Shown piece by piece: positions 8,998 through 17,321 of a stretch of DNA of 37,941 bases (position 1 is the first letter of the stretch; each line of letters begins with the position of its first letter). The notes beneath the pieces are model-generated. The model worked only from the letters and a program-made list of their open reading frames with translations, ran no database searches and was not told the DNA's origin. The position numbers and the translations under genes are program-made. This stretch comes from Planctomycetota bacterium (lineage in GTDB: Bacteria > Planctomycetota > Phycisphaerae > UBA1845), in the NCBI GenBank assembly GCA_029558835.1, contig JAKQDH010000062.1:1-37941 (forward strand), written 5' to 3'.

Positions 8998-10935
8998 ATG
9001 TTAGCGAGCGGGACCAGCCCAAGCGGTGAAGCGGTGCGTCGGCCACGCGGGGTTATCGCGCTGGGCCCCCTGTGGCTGCTGACCGTGGGATGCCCACTGT
9101 TCGCCCAGACGCCGGCTCCCCCGCCGGTGGATGGCCCCCCGTCGCCCGAGGCCCCGCCTGCCGGTGTCGTTATCGTCGAGGGCCAGATCACCACCGCCAT
9201 CGGCGCCGGCCATGCCGACGTCACGGTGACCGTCCACCGCAAGCTCCCCGACGGCAGTCAGGGGGAACTGCTGGGCACCGCCACTACCGACAAGATGGGC
9301 GACTTCGCCGTCCGGGCGCCAAGCCGGGTGAGCGGACCGGTCATCGTGACCGTCACCCAGCCGATGTTTGCTCCGCTCGTGCGGGAGTTTGACCTGAATC
9401 CCGACGAACCGCCGCCCTTCATCGGCGAGGAGTTGCAGGGCAACGCCACGGTGATCGGACGGGTCATCGACGCACTGACGCGCAAGCCGGTTGCCGGGGC
9501 GGCCGTGAAGCTCGAGGCGGCCTATCGCGAGTGGACCGCCACCACGGATGACGGCGGCGAGTTCAGCCTCAGCCACGTGGTACCGGGCAAGGGGCGCTTG
9601 ATCGTCGAGGCGAGCCGCTACGGCCGGGAAGTGCAACCCGTCGCGGAGCTGGAGAACTTCGGCGAACTGCTGATCGAGGTCAAACCCGAGCGCACGCTGC
9701 ACTTGACCATCGTCTCGCAGAGCAACCAGCCCATCCCCGGGGTGACCGTCGAGTGTTACGACGAGCCGCGAGACGACTACCGGCTGGCCGTCACCGATGC
9801 CGCGGGCTCAGTCAGCATCACCGGGTTGCACTTTGACACGGGCCGCTTGCTCCTGCGTCTCACCCACGAAGACTACGTTTCCTCCGCCGATTTTGACCGT
9901 ATCCTGGCCCTGCCGCGGGAGAACCTGGAGCACCGCGAGACGCTGGTGATGCCGCGCGCGGGCACACTGACCGGCCGGGTCACCGACAAGCAGACCGGCA
10001 AGCCCGTAAACGGCGCCCGTCTCGTCGTGGGGACCGAGCCGACGGAGAAAGGCCCCCGCGCCTGGACCGACGACCGTGGGCAATTCACCCTGCCGGGCGT
10101 TCCGGCGGGCCAAGCCGTCGTCACCATCCACGCCGTCGATTATGCCCCGGAGTTGGTGCAGACCGAGGTCACCGCCGGTCAGACCGCCAACGTGGAGATC
10201 GGCTTGGGCCCTGCGGCCACCCTGCGCGGCAGTATCCGCGACGAGAACGATAAGCCGGTCCCGCAGGCGCACGTGGTGGCCACGCGCTGGCGCGGACACG
10301 CCACGCTCGGCCTGCGTGCCGTCACCGACACGGAGGGGAGCTTCGTCATCGTCAATGCGCCGGCGGACGAGTTCGAGGTGACCGTCTACGCCGCCGGCAA
10401 TGAATTGGCAAAGCAGACGATCCGGGCGGGTGGGGAACAGCCCGTGGTGATCACGGTCTCGTCCGCTGCGCTGCTGGCCGACCGCGTCTCCACGCTCGCC
10501 GTCGGCGGGCAGGCTCCCGAACTGAAGGTGACGACGCTGACGGGCCAAGTGCTCGAGTCCTCCGCCTGGAAGGGCAAAGTGGTGCTCGTGCAGTTCTGGG
10601 CGACGTGGTGCGCGCCGTGCGTGGCGGAACTGCCCCACCTGGAGGCGGTTGCCCGGCAGTTCGGGCAGCGCCCCGACTTCGTGATGCTGGGCATCAGCCT
10701 CGATCATGACGAGAAGACTCTCCGCGACTTCGTGGCCAAGCGCGGCATCACCTGGCCCCAGGTGTTCGGCGAGACGGGCGGTGCCTACGACGCGGCCACG
10801 CGCTTCGACGTTCGCGCCATCCCGGCCATCTTCCTGCTCGATGCGCAGAGCAAGATCATCGAGTCGGACCTGCGCGGCGCCCGCATCGAGGCCGCCGTGC
10901 GCAAGGCGCTCGGCGTGGAGAAGCAACCCCAGTGA
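8998..10935 (+). CDS. Carboxypeptidase-regulatory-repeat protein with C-terminal TlpA/thioredoxin domain
   Basis: A 645-residue exported protein. The ATG at 8998 has GGAG seven bases upstream; a longer open frame from 8863 would begin inside the promoter region. The signal sequence (ALGPLWLLTVGCPLFAQ) could be cut as a lipoprotein at C32 or by signal peptidase I after A36. Four or five carboxypeptidase-regulatory-like beta-sandwich repeats follow, recognisable by phrases such as GRVIDALTRKPVAGAAVKL, GRVTDKQTGKPVNGARLVV and GSIRDENDKPVPQAHVVA. The last 145 residues form a TlpA/AhpC-type thioredoxin domain with the redox pair W537-C538-A-P-C541. Likely role: an extracytoplasmic thiol oxidoreductase on a long beta-sandwich stalk. 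Its stop overlaps the next start as GTGA. Confidence 0.93.
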   Translation: MLASGTSPSGEAVRRPRGVIALGPLWLLTVGCPLFAQTPAPPPVDGPPSPEAPPAGVVIVEGQITTAIGAGHADVTVTVHRKLPDGSQGELLGTATTDKMGDFAVRAPSRVSGPVIVTVTQPMFAPLVREFDLNPDEPPPFIGEELQGNATVIGRVIDALTRKPVAGAAVKLEAAYREWTATTDDGGEFSLSHVVPGKGRLIVEASRYGREVQPVAELENFGELLIEVKPERTLHLTIVSQSNQPIPGVTVECYDEPRDDYRLAVTDAAGSVSITGLHFDTGRLLLRLTHEDYVSSADFDRILALPRENLEHRETLVMPRAGTLTGRVTDKQTGKPVNGARLVVGTEPTEKGPRAWTDDRGQFTLPGVPAGQAVVTIHAVDYAPELVQTEVTAGQTANVEIGLGPAATLRGSIRDENDKPVPQAHVVATRWRGHATLGLRAVTDTEGSFVIVNAPADEFEVTVYAAGNELAKQTIRAGGEQPVVITVSSAALLADRVSTLAVGGQAPELKVTTLTGQVLESSAWKGKVVLVQFWATWCAPCVAELPHLEAVARQFGQRPDFVMLGISLDHDEKTLRDFVAKRGITWPQVFGETGGAYDAATRFDVRAIPAIFLLDAQSKIIESDLRGARIEAAVRKALGVEKQPQ

Positions 10936-11963
10936 GCGTGCCGACCACCAACCCGCGATCCGCCCGCTCGCGCCCGGTGGGGCACGTGGAACCCCGCGAT
11001 GACAGCGCCCGGCAGGCCTGGCGGGCCTGGCACGCCGGGCACGCGCGTGAGGCCGATCGGTTGATCGCCGCGCTGCCGGACGATGATCCGCTGCAGCGGG
11101 CGTGGCGTGCGCTGTTGCTGGGCCATCGGGCGACGGCGCGTGGGCATCTGGGGACGGCGGCAGAAGCGTATCAGGCCGCGGCCGGCTGGGCCCTGGAAGA
11201 CGCGCTGGGTAACGGGGTGTCCCCGGGCGTCACAGCCACCGCGGTACCCGCGGCCTCCGTGCAGCCCTCGACGTCCTCGGCGCCGGCGATTCCCGGGCCA
11301 ATCCCGACGCCCCCCGACCCTGCCTCCGCCGACACGTCGGAAGGGTCGGAAGCGTGGCGACTGGCGGCCTGCGCCCTGCACGAGCTCGGCGTGGTCCAGC
11401 GTCGGGAGGACCTTCCCGAGCCGGCCTACCGTGTGCAACACGTCGCCTATGTCCTTCGAGTCGAGCACGGCTCGCCGGAGGAACTCTGCGAGTCGGCGAC
11501 CGATCTGGGTCTGGACGCGGCCTTGGCGGGTCGGCACGAGCGTGCGGTCGCGTGGCTGCATCTGGCGACGGCGCATGGCCGGAGCGCGACCGAGGATCCC
11601 CATCGTTTGCAGGCCGTCGCCTGTACGCACCTTGCCAGCCTGTGCACCGACCAGTCCCGCCACGTCGAGGCCGTGAATGCCGCGCGCCAGGCCCGTCTGC
11701 ACTGGGCGGAGCAGGATCCGACGGCCGTCGAGGTCGCCCTTGCTGATCTTCGCCTCGGCCACGCCCTGTTGCGCCAGGCGGAGGCGCTCAGCGACGCGGA
11801 GCCGGAGACCGCCCGCCTGACTCTTCAGGACGCCTGCGAACTGCTGACCGACGCACGCGAAGGCCTGTTGGGGTTCGGCAACGCCCACGCCGCCGACGTC
11901 CGCTGGTGCCGCGAACAGCAGGACTTCGCGGAGCGCCTCCGGGCCACCCTGGCGGCCCATTGA
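10932..11963 (+). CDS. Helical (TPR-like) repeat protein of unknown function
   Basis: A 343-residue, Ala/Leu/Arg-rich protein starting at a GTG that overlaps the upstream TGA, so it is translationally coupled to the thioredoxin-domain gene. Two helical-repeat blocks (about 20-85 and 140-340) contain TPR-like helices such as GHLGTAAEAYQAAAGWALED, AVAWLHLATAHGRSATEDP and HVEAVNAARQARLHWAEQD. They are separated by a Pro/Ser/Thr-rich linker of about 45 residues. There is no signal peptide or membrane segment, so it should be cytoplasmic. No catalytic motif was seen and I do not recognise a named family; a scaffold role is the most that can be suggested. Confidence 0.8.
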   Translation: MSVPTTNPRSARSRPVGHVEPRDDSARQAWRAWHAGHAREADRLIAALPDDDPLQRAWRALLLGHRATARGHLGTAAEAYQAAAGWALEDALGNGVSPGVTATAVPAASVQPSTSSAPAIPGPIPTPPDPASADTSEGSEAWRLAACALHELGVVQRREDLPEPAYRVQHVAYVLRVEHGSPEELCESATDLGLDAALAGRHERAVAWLHLATAHGRSATEDPHRLQAVACTHLASLCTDQSRHVEAVNAARQARLHWAEQDPTAVEVALADLRLGHALLRQAEALSDAEPETARLTLQDACELLTDAREGLLGFGNAHAADVRWCREQQDFAERLRATLAAH

Positions 11964-12390
11964 AGAACCAGCGTCGGCCGCCCTGGCCGTAGGTGTTTGG
12001 CGTCTTTGGCGTTGTCGGTGCCATTCTTCCCCGCGACCGCGGTCGCGGGTAAGCATGCCTCTACATGCCGCAGCACATGCCCACCCCCGCCTGCGGCGGG
12101 TGAGGGCGTGGCACCCACGCTAAACACGCACCCTTGGCCGACGGGGAAGCCCCCCAGCCCACTGGTCTTTAAGGCTCTCGGGCTGCCGCCGGCGTTCTTC
12201 AACACGCAGGGAAGGGGGCCGACGATGGCAAATTCCCCGCGGGCACACCGGCCAGCCCGGAACCGCTGCCGGTGCTTGCCCGCCGCCGCCGGCTCTTGAT
12301 GATCACGCGCCCTGGTGTGTGGCGCCGCGTGCCCCTCACCTCTGGCCGACGTCAACGCCCACCTCACGCGGAGCAAGGGATGTAGAGTGC
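11964..12390. other. Non-coding gap with palindromic repeats before the cytochrome/HAO cassette
   Basis: No supported gene. Directly after the stop at 11963 lies a diverged copy (about 11971-11995) of the GTCGGCC/GGCCGAC palindrome family, in a terminator-like position. A perfect 20-base palindrome, CCCGCGACCGCGGTCGCGGG, occupies 12030-12049. A further repeat at 12075-12118 matches, in inverted orientation, the element at 17322-17362. The remainder to 12390 shows nothing recognisable. Confidence 0.6.
12075..12118 (-). repeat. Dispersed palindrome, copy 1 (GCCCTCACCCGCC family)
   Basis: The minus strand reads GCCCTCACCCGCCGCAGGCG followed by GGGGTGGGCATG. This matches the plus strand at 17322-17362 with only a few substitutions over about 40 bases. 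The core is self-complementary (CCCGCC with GGCGGG), so it can form a stem. No other copy was seen in the window. Confidence 0.7.
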
Positions 12391-12419
12391 TTGCCGGCGC
12401 AGTGACCAATCGCTAGACT
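12391..12419 (+). promoter_or_regulatory. Candidate promoter of the cytochrome/NrfD/HAO cassette
   Basis: TTGCCG (12391-12396), a 17-base spacer and TAGACT (12414-12419) form a sigma-70-like pair about 112 bases upstream of the first start codon. The -10 resembles the TAGAGT proposed for the PfkB kinase gene at 29097-29102. No operator for a specific regulator was recognised. Confidence 0.35.
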
Positions 12420-12530
12420 CGCCACCGCTCGGTCGGCCGGGCTGGAGCCGGTTCGATCGGCGGCAATCTCCACCGCTGTGTGTCCGTGTCACGGGCTCCG
12501 TCGGGCCGGCGCAGACGGGGCAAGGCTGTT

Positions 12531-13262
12531 ATGCCAGAGCTACCGATCCACGCACAGCCCCTCCCTTCGCACGGGCGGACGCGGGCGTTCGCGGTGCCGC
12601 TGGTGTTGTTCGTCCTCGCGCTCGCGCTGTGGCAGGGGCCGTGGCAGTTCCACAGCCCGGTCCCGGAGGCCACGGTCGTCCCCGCTTGGGCGATCGATCC
12701 GACACCGGTGCGGCGACCGAAGTTGCGGCCGCAGATCCAGTTGGCCGGCTTCTCCTACACGTGCAGCGACTGCCACCGCTTCTTCTCGTCACCGCCGGAG
12801 ACCATCCGGTCCCTCACGCAGCACCGCAACGTCGAGCTCAAGCACGGCATCAACACGCGTTGCTTCAACTGCCATCACCTGACGAACCGGGACGCGCTCG
12901 TCGACGACTGGGGCCGGGAGATTCCCTACGATCAGCCGCAGCTTGTCTGTGCGAAGTGCCACGGTCCGGTCTATCGTGACTGGCTGCACGGGTCGCACGG
13001 GCGGACCAACGGCTACTGGGACCTGACCCGCGGACCCCAGGAGAGGCGGAAGTGCATCGAGTGCCACGATCCTCACGTCCCGCCGTTTCCCCCCATGCCG
13101 CCGGCCCCGCCGCCCAGCACTCTGCGCATGGGAGAGCAGGGCGACGGACACCATGACGACGCCGTGAATCCGTTGCGTTTGCGTCCCTCTGTGACGCACG
13201 AGCCGGCAGAAAACCCAACCGTTCCGGACGGCGGGACCGAGGCGGAGGAGTACGTTCCATGA
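12531..13262 (+). CDS. Membrane-anchored tetraheme cytochrome c
   Basis: A 243-residue protein with one N-terminal transmembrane anchor (about 19-35) and four heme c sites: CSDCH (78-82), CFNCH (111-115), CAKCH (140-144) and CIECH (175-179). Extra histidines near the sites could supply distal ligands. The C-terminal 60 residues are Pro-rich and low in complexity. The ATG at 12531 follows AAGG and a GGGG tract; a GTG at 12480 in frame has no ribosome site. It is the first gene of a four-gene cassette and its stop overlaps the next start as ATGA. By analogy with NrfB/NrfH-like and Desulfovibrio membrane redox complexes, it probably passes electrons between the ferredoxin/NrfD module and the octaheme protein. 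Direction of flow cannot be read from the sequence. Confidence 0.9.
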   Translation: MPELPIHAQPLPSHGRTRAFAVPLVLFVLALALWQGPWQFHSPVPEATVVPAWAIDPTPVRRPKLRPQIQLAGFSYTCSDCHRFFSSPPETIRSLTQHRNVELKHGINTRCFNCHHLTNRDALVDDWGREIPYDQPQLVCAKCHGPVYRDWLHGSHGRTNGYWDLTRGPQERRKCIECHDPHVPPFPPMPPAPPPSTLRMGEQGDGHHDDAVNPLRLRPSVTHEPAENPTVPDGGTEAEEYVP

Positions 13263-14284
13263 ACGCAGGCGAACGGTCAGACGCCGGGTCATCGCCGACG
13301 GGCGCGAACACCTCGGGGCCTCGTCTAACGCGCCGGGGGTTTCTGCGCAAGGGGGCGGCCGTCGCGGCCGGGGCGTCAGCGGCCGCCGCGGCCCTGTCGC
13401 CATTGAAGGACCTGGCCCCGGAGGACGTGCCCAGCCTCGCGCAGTTTCTCCAGAAACACTACAAGGAGATGACCCCGCCCGAGAAGGAGGCGGTACTCAA
13501 CCGCATCACCCGCGAAGTCAAGGACCGCTACGGCGTGGCGGCCACCGTCACCGACCCGCTGCCTTTGACCGGCGTCGAGTTTGTGTATGCGCTGAACATC
13601 AGCCGCTGCATCGGCTGCCGCAAGTGCGTGCATGCCTGCGTGGCCGAGAACAACCAGTCCCGCGCCCCGGAGATGCAGTACATTCGCGTGCTCCAGATGG
13701 AGAAGGGGTCGATCGACCTGGAACGCTCCGCACATCATTATGACCCGCCGCTGGTGCCCGACGAAGCCAGTTACTACCTGCCCGTGCAGTGTCACCAGTG
13801 TGCCAAGCCGCCCTGTGTGAAGGTCTGCCCGGTCGAGGCAACCTGGCAGGAGCCGGACGGCATCACCGTGATCGACTACGACTGGTGCATCGGCTGCCGT
13901 TACTGCGAGGCCGCCTGTCCCTACTGGGCCCGGCGGTTCAATTTCACCGCCCCACAGGTGCCCGCGGACAAGCTGAATCCCGATTTGGGCTACCTCTCGA
14001 ACCGCCCGCGCCCCAAGGGCGTCATGGAGAAGTGCACGTACTGTCTGCATCGGACGCGCCGCGGCCGGATGCCCGCGTGCGTCGAGGTCTGCCCCACCGG
14101 CTCGCGCAAGTTCGGCAACGTGCTCGACCCGGACAGCGAGGTCGCGTACATCCTCCGTCACAAGCGCGTATTTATACTGAAGCAGGACGTGGGCACGCTG
14201 CCGCGGTTCTTCTATTACTTCGACGAGCGCGGCAGCCGCTACCATGAACCGATCGCCCCCGTGCTGCCGGAGGAAGGCGCGTGA
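13259..14284 (+). CDS. Tat-exported four-cluster ferredoxin subunit (NrfC/HybA/DsrO type)
   Basis: A 341-residue iron-sulfur protein. A twin-arginine signal, LTRRGFLRKGAAVAAGASA, lies at about 23-41, so it is folded before export and works outside the cytoplasmic membrane. Four [4Fe-4S] sites are visible: CIGCRKCVHAC, CHQCAKPPCVKVCP, CIGCRYCEAACP and the pair CTYC with CVEVCP. This is the standard pattern of NrfC-like electron-transfer subunits that dock on NrfD-type membrane proteins. The start overlaps the cytochrome stop (ATGA) and the stop overlaps the NrfD start (GTGA). It should relay electrons between the quinone site of NrfD and the multiheme cytochromes. Confidence 0.95.
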   Translation: MNAGERSDAGSSPTGANTSGPRLTRRGFLRKGAAVAAGASAAAAALSPLKDLAPEDVPSLAQFLQKHYKEMTPPEKEAVLNRITREVKDRYGVAATVTDPLPLTGVEFVYALNISRCIGCRKCVHACVAENNQSRAPEMQYIRVLQMEKGSIDLERSAHHYDPPLVPDEASYYLPVQCHQCAKPPCVKVCPVEATWQEPDGITVIDYDWCIGCRYCEAACPYWARRFNFTAPQVPADKLNPDLGYLSNRPRPKGVMEKCTYCLHRTRRGRMPACVEVCPTGSRKFGNVLDPDSEVAYILRHKRVFILKQDVGTLPRFFYYFDERGSRYHEPIAPVLPEEGA

Positions 14285-15546
14285 GACGCTACTTCGCCTT
14301 TCTGTGGGACTGCGCCCGCCTCAGCTTCGTGGGGGACTGGCGCTACCACGCGTGGATGACGGTGCTGACCGCCCTGGCGCTGACGGGACTGTATGCCTGG
14401 TGCCAGCAACTCGTGCACGGCCTGGTCACGACGGGCATGACCGACCAGGTGTCCTGGGGGCTGTATATTGCGAACTTCACGTATCTGGTGGGTCTGGCGG
14501 CCGCCGCGGCCATGCTGGTGATTCCCGTCTACATCTACCGCAATCTGCACCTGCACGACGTGGTGATCTTCGGTGAGCTGCTGGCGGTGGCCGTCATTAT
14601 CATGTGCCTGCTGTTTGTGACGGTGGACCTGGGCCGACCCGATCGCGCCCTGCACCTCTTCCGGCGCTTCAACTTCCCGATTTCCATGCTGACCTGGGAC
14701 GTGATCGCGCTCAACGGTTACCTGCTGCTCAACCTGCACATCTGCGGCTACCTGCTCTATTGCGCCTATCGCGGCCGAACGCCAACGAAGGTCTTCTACG
14801 TTCCCTTCGTGTTCGTGGCGATTGTGTGGGCGGTGAGCATTCATACGGTGACCGCGTTTCTGTACGTCGGGCTGGGCGGCCGGCCGTTCTGGAACTCGGC
14901 CATCATCGCGCCGCGGTTCCTGGCGAGCGCCTTCGCCGCGGGGCCGGCGTTCATCATCCTGACGCTGCAAGTCGTGCGGCACTACACCAGCCACCGGGTC
15001 AGCGACGATGCCCTGCTCACGCTGCGCCGGATCGTGCAGGTGGCGATGCTCATCAACATGTTTTTGCTGGGCTGCGAGGTGTTTACGGAGTTCTACACGG
15101 ACTCCGCCCACGTGGCGTCGGCGCGGTATCTGTATTTCGGGCTGGCGGGGCGGACGGCCCTGGTGCCGTGGATCTGGACGGCGGTCGCGTTCAACCTGCT
15201 GGCGACCCTACTGCTGGTGGTGCCGAGTTCGCGCGGGTTGCGCGTGCTCAACAGCGCCTGCGTGCTGGCCATCGTCGGCATCTGGATTGAGAAAGGCATG
15301 GGGCTGATCGTGCCGGCCTTCGTGCCAACGCCGCTGGGCGAAATCGTCGAGTATTACCCGACCGGACGCGAGGTGCTCGTGTGCCTCGGCATCTGGGCGT
15401 TCGGGCTGCTGCTGTATACGATCTTCGTGCGGATATCGGTACCCGTGCTGGCCGGGGAACTTACTTACCAGAGAAGCTGCGGGGGGCTGCCCGTACCGTC
15501 GGAGCGGGAAACGCGGCCGCAACCCACCGGAGGTGACGTATCATGA
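14281..15546 (+). CDS. NrfD/PsrC-family quinone-interacting membrane protein
   Basis: A 421-residue polytopic protein of the NrfD/PsrC/HybB family with roughly nine to ten transmembrane helices. Characteristic features are the N-terminal DWRYHAWMTVLTALALTGLY segment, the VDLGRPDRALHLF motif around residues 113-125 (seen in NrfD proteins near the quinone site) and SMLTWDVIALNGYLLLN. It starts at a GTG overlapping the ferredoxin stop and ends in an ATGA overlap with the HAO-family gene. Family members exchange electrons with quinols in the membrane and a periplasmic ferredoxin subunit. Here it links the quinone pool to a hydroxylamine-oxidoreductase-type protein. The hydrophilic 25-residue C-terminus after the last helix is unusual only in being Pro/Arg-rich. 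Confidence 0.94.
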   Translation: MRRYFAFLWDCARLSFVGDWRYHAWMTVLTALALTGLYAWCQQLVHGLVTTGMTDQVSWGLYIANFTYLVGLAAAAAMLVIPVYIYRNLHLHDVVIFGELLAVAVIIMCLLFVTVDLGRPDRALHLFRRFNFPISMLTWDVIALNGYLLLNLHICGYLLYCAYRGRTPTKVFYVPFVFVAIVWAVSIHTVTAFLYVGLGGRPFWNSAIIAPRFLASAFAAGPAFIILTLQVVRHYTSHRVSDDALLTLRRIVQVAMLINMFLLGCEVFTEFYTDSAHVASARYLYFGLAGRTALVPWIWTAVAFNLLATLLLVVPSSRGLRVLNSACVLAIVGIWIEKGMGLIVPAFVPTPLGEIVEYYPTGREVLVCLGIWAFGLLLYTIFVRISVPVLAGELTYQRSCGGLPVPSERETRPQPTGGDVS

Positions 15547-17258
15547 GACGCCTTCCCGAACTGAATCACCGTGTGCGACTCGCCGCCGCCGGGAGCCGCG
15601 ACCGTCAGGGAGCGGACAAGCAGCGAGGCAAAGGTCACGCGTTCGCGGGCGGCTGTCCACAGCGGACCACGCCGAGGACAGACCAGGGTGGCATGCCCAA
15701 GCTCGCCGCAGGCGGGCGCCGGCATGCGGCTGCGACTGTCGCACATGCCACCTCGAGAGCATGGCGGCGCTACGCTTGGCCAGGCCACCCTCTTCGGAGT
15801 GCCCGCTCCCTGCCTAGCTGGCGCTACTTGGCGGTGATGACCGCAGTGGCGGGGTGGGGATTGATCGACCCGGTCCACGCCCAGACCTGGGGCCTGGCGG
15901 AAATGTCGGCCGAAACCAGGGCCTGCGCCGACTGTCACCGCAAGGAGAACCTGGCCATCTACCAGCAATGGGGCACCAGCAAGCACTACCGCGCCAACGT
16001 TGGCTGCTTCGAGTGCCACGGGGCCAAGGACGGCGAACCCGACGCTTTCATGCACGAGGGCCAGTGGATCGCCACCATCGTCTCCCCGCGGGACTGCGCC
16101 CGCTGTCACGCCCGGGAGGCGGCCGAGTTCAGCGCGTCACATCACTCCAAGGGCGCCCGCATCCTCGGCTCGCTCGATAACGTCCTCGCCGAGGTCGTCG
16201 AGGGCAACCGCGGCCTGGTGACCCCCGCGTTTCAGCACGGCGTCGCCGCCTCGGCCGTCATGGGCTGCTGGCAGTGCCACGGCTCCGAGATCAAGGTGCT
16301 CTCCGGCGGCAAGCTGGACCCGGCCACCTGGCCCAACACCGGCATCGGACGCATCAACCCCGACGGGTCCGAAGGCTCCTGCTCCGCCTGTCACAGCCGC
16401 CACGCCTTCTCCGCCGAGCAGGCCCGCCACCCCGACAACTGCGGTAAATGCCACATGGGACCGGACCACCCCCAGCGCGAAATCTACGAGGAATCCAAGC
16501 ACGGCATCGCGTTCCGTGCCAACATCGACCGCATGAATCTGGGTTCCGCCAAATGGATCGTGGGCGAGGACTACTGGGCGGCCCCGACCTGCGCCACCTG
16601 CCACATGAGCGCCACGCGCAACCAGCCGGTCTCGCACGATGTCGGTCTGCGCATCAGTTGGAACAATCGACCGGCCGTTTCCATTCGCCCCGAAGAAAGT
16701 GACCGCAAAATGGGGCTACCCGGCGCCGACGTCAACTGGGAAACCCGCCGCGCCAAGATGCAGGACGTCTGCCGCAACTGTCACGAGAAGCAATGGATCG
16801 ACAACTTCTACGTCCAGTACGACAGCCTCATCGAACTGTATCATGACAAGTTCGCCCGCCCCGGGCTTGAGCTGTATAAGCTCGCCCAACCGTTGCTGAA
16901 GCCGGCGGAGTTCGCCAATCCCGTCGCCTTCACCTGGTATGAGATCTGGCACCACGAAGGCCGCCGGGCGCGACACGGCGCGTCCATGATGGGCCCCGAC
17001 TACACCCACTGGCACGGCACCTACGAAGTGGCGAAGCACTTCTACGCCAAATTCGTGCCGGAACTGGAGGAGTTGGTCCGTCACGGGCAGCAGGCCGGTG
17101 AGCCCGCCCAAGTCGCCGCGGCCGAGGCCCTCGCCGCGAAGCTCGACGAAGTGCTGAACTCCGCCAACCACCAGTGGTACCTCAACAAGGTGGACCCGGC
17201 CGAACAGGAGCGCCGGCGCCAGCAGACGGAGGAGTTCCAGAAGCGTTACTCGAAGTGA
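15543..17258 (+). CDS. Octaheme hydroxylamine oxidoreductase (HAO) family protein with repeat-invaded leader
   Basis: A 571-residue frame with eight heme c sites at C128, C155, C185, C242, C280, C300, C350 and C410 (all CxxCH), in the order and spacing of HAO. The stretch CSACHSRHAFSAEQARHPDN and the CATCHM motif are typical of the family. Tyr487 in MGPDYTHWHG appears to align with the tyrosine that cross-links the catalytic P460 heme in oxidative HAO (alignment by eye, Nitrosomonas sequence from memory). The hydrophobic leader YLAVMTAVAGWGLIDPVHA should be cut after A113, giving a soluble periplasmic protein of about 458 residues without a C-terminal anchor. The ATG at 15543 has GGAGGTGA upstream and overlaps the NrfD stop. 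The roughly 90 residues before the leader are encoded by dispersed repeats, an in-frame insertion. Substrate and direction remain open. Confidence 0.9.
   Translation: MRRLPELNHRVRLAAAGSRDRQGADKQRGKGHAFAGGCPQRTTPRTDQGGMPKLAAGGRRHAAATVAHATSRAWRRYAWPGHPLRSARSLPSWRYLAVMTAVAGWGLIDPVHAQTWGLAEMSAETRACADCHRKENLAIYQQWGTSKHYRANVGCFECHGAKDGEPDAFMHEGQWIATIVSPRDCARCHAREAAEFSASHHSKGARILGSLDNVLAEVVEGNRGLVTPAFQHGVAASAVMGCWQCHGSEIKVLSGGKLDPATWPNTGIGRINPDGSEGSCSACHSRHAFSAEQARHPDNCGKCHMGPDHPQREIYEESKHGIAFRANIDRMNLGSAKWIVGEDYWAAPTCATCHMSATRNQPVSHDVGLRISWNNRPAVSIRPEESDRKMGLPGADVNWETRRAKMQDVCRNCHEKQWIDNFYVQYDSLIELYHDKFARPGLELYKLAQPLLKPAEFANPVAFTWYEIWHHEGRRARHGASMMGPDYTHWHGTYEVAKHFYAKFVPELEELVRHGQQAGEPAQVAAAEALAAKLDEVLNSANHQWYLNKVDPAEQERRRQQTEEFQKRYSK
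15686..15790 (+). repeat. About 105-base element with inverted ends, inserted in the HAO leader
   Basis: The left end GGGTGGCATGCCCAAGC (15686-15702) is nearly the reverse complement of the right end GCTTGGCCAGGCCACCC (15774-15790). A second copy lies at 27220-27317. The two copies share both ends and the internal GAGAGCATGGCGGCGCT tract just before the right end, while the centres differ. This is the shape of a non-autonomous miniature element or large REP unit. It is in frame with the HAO gene and contains no stop in that frame. Confidence 0.72.
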
Positions 17259-17321
17259 TGAGAGCGCCTGGTGCAGGAGCCTCTTGGCGTCGGTCCCGCG
17301 CGGTCGTACATGTTTGCCGCG

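Noticed and set aside
12030..12049. Perfect 20-base palindrome considered as an operator
   Set aside because: It is over 300 bases from the candidate promoter, very GC-rich and surrounded by other palindromic repeats; there is no evidence for a binding protein.
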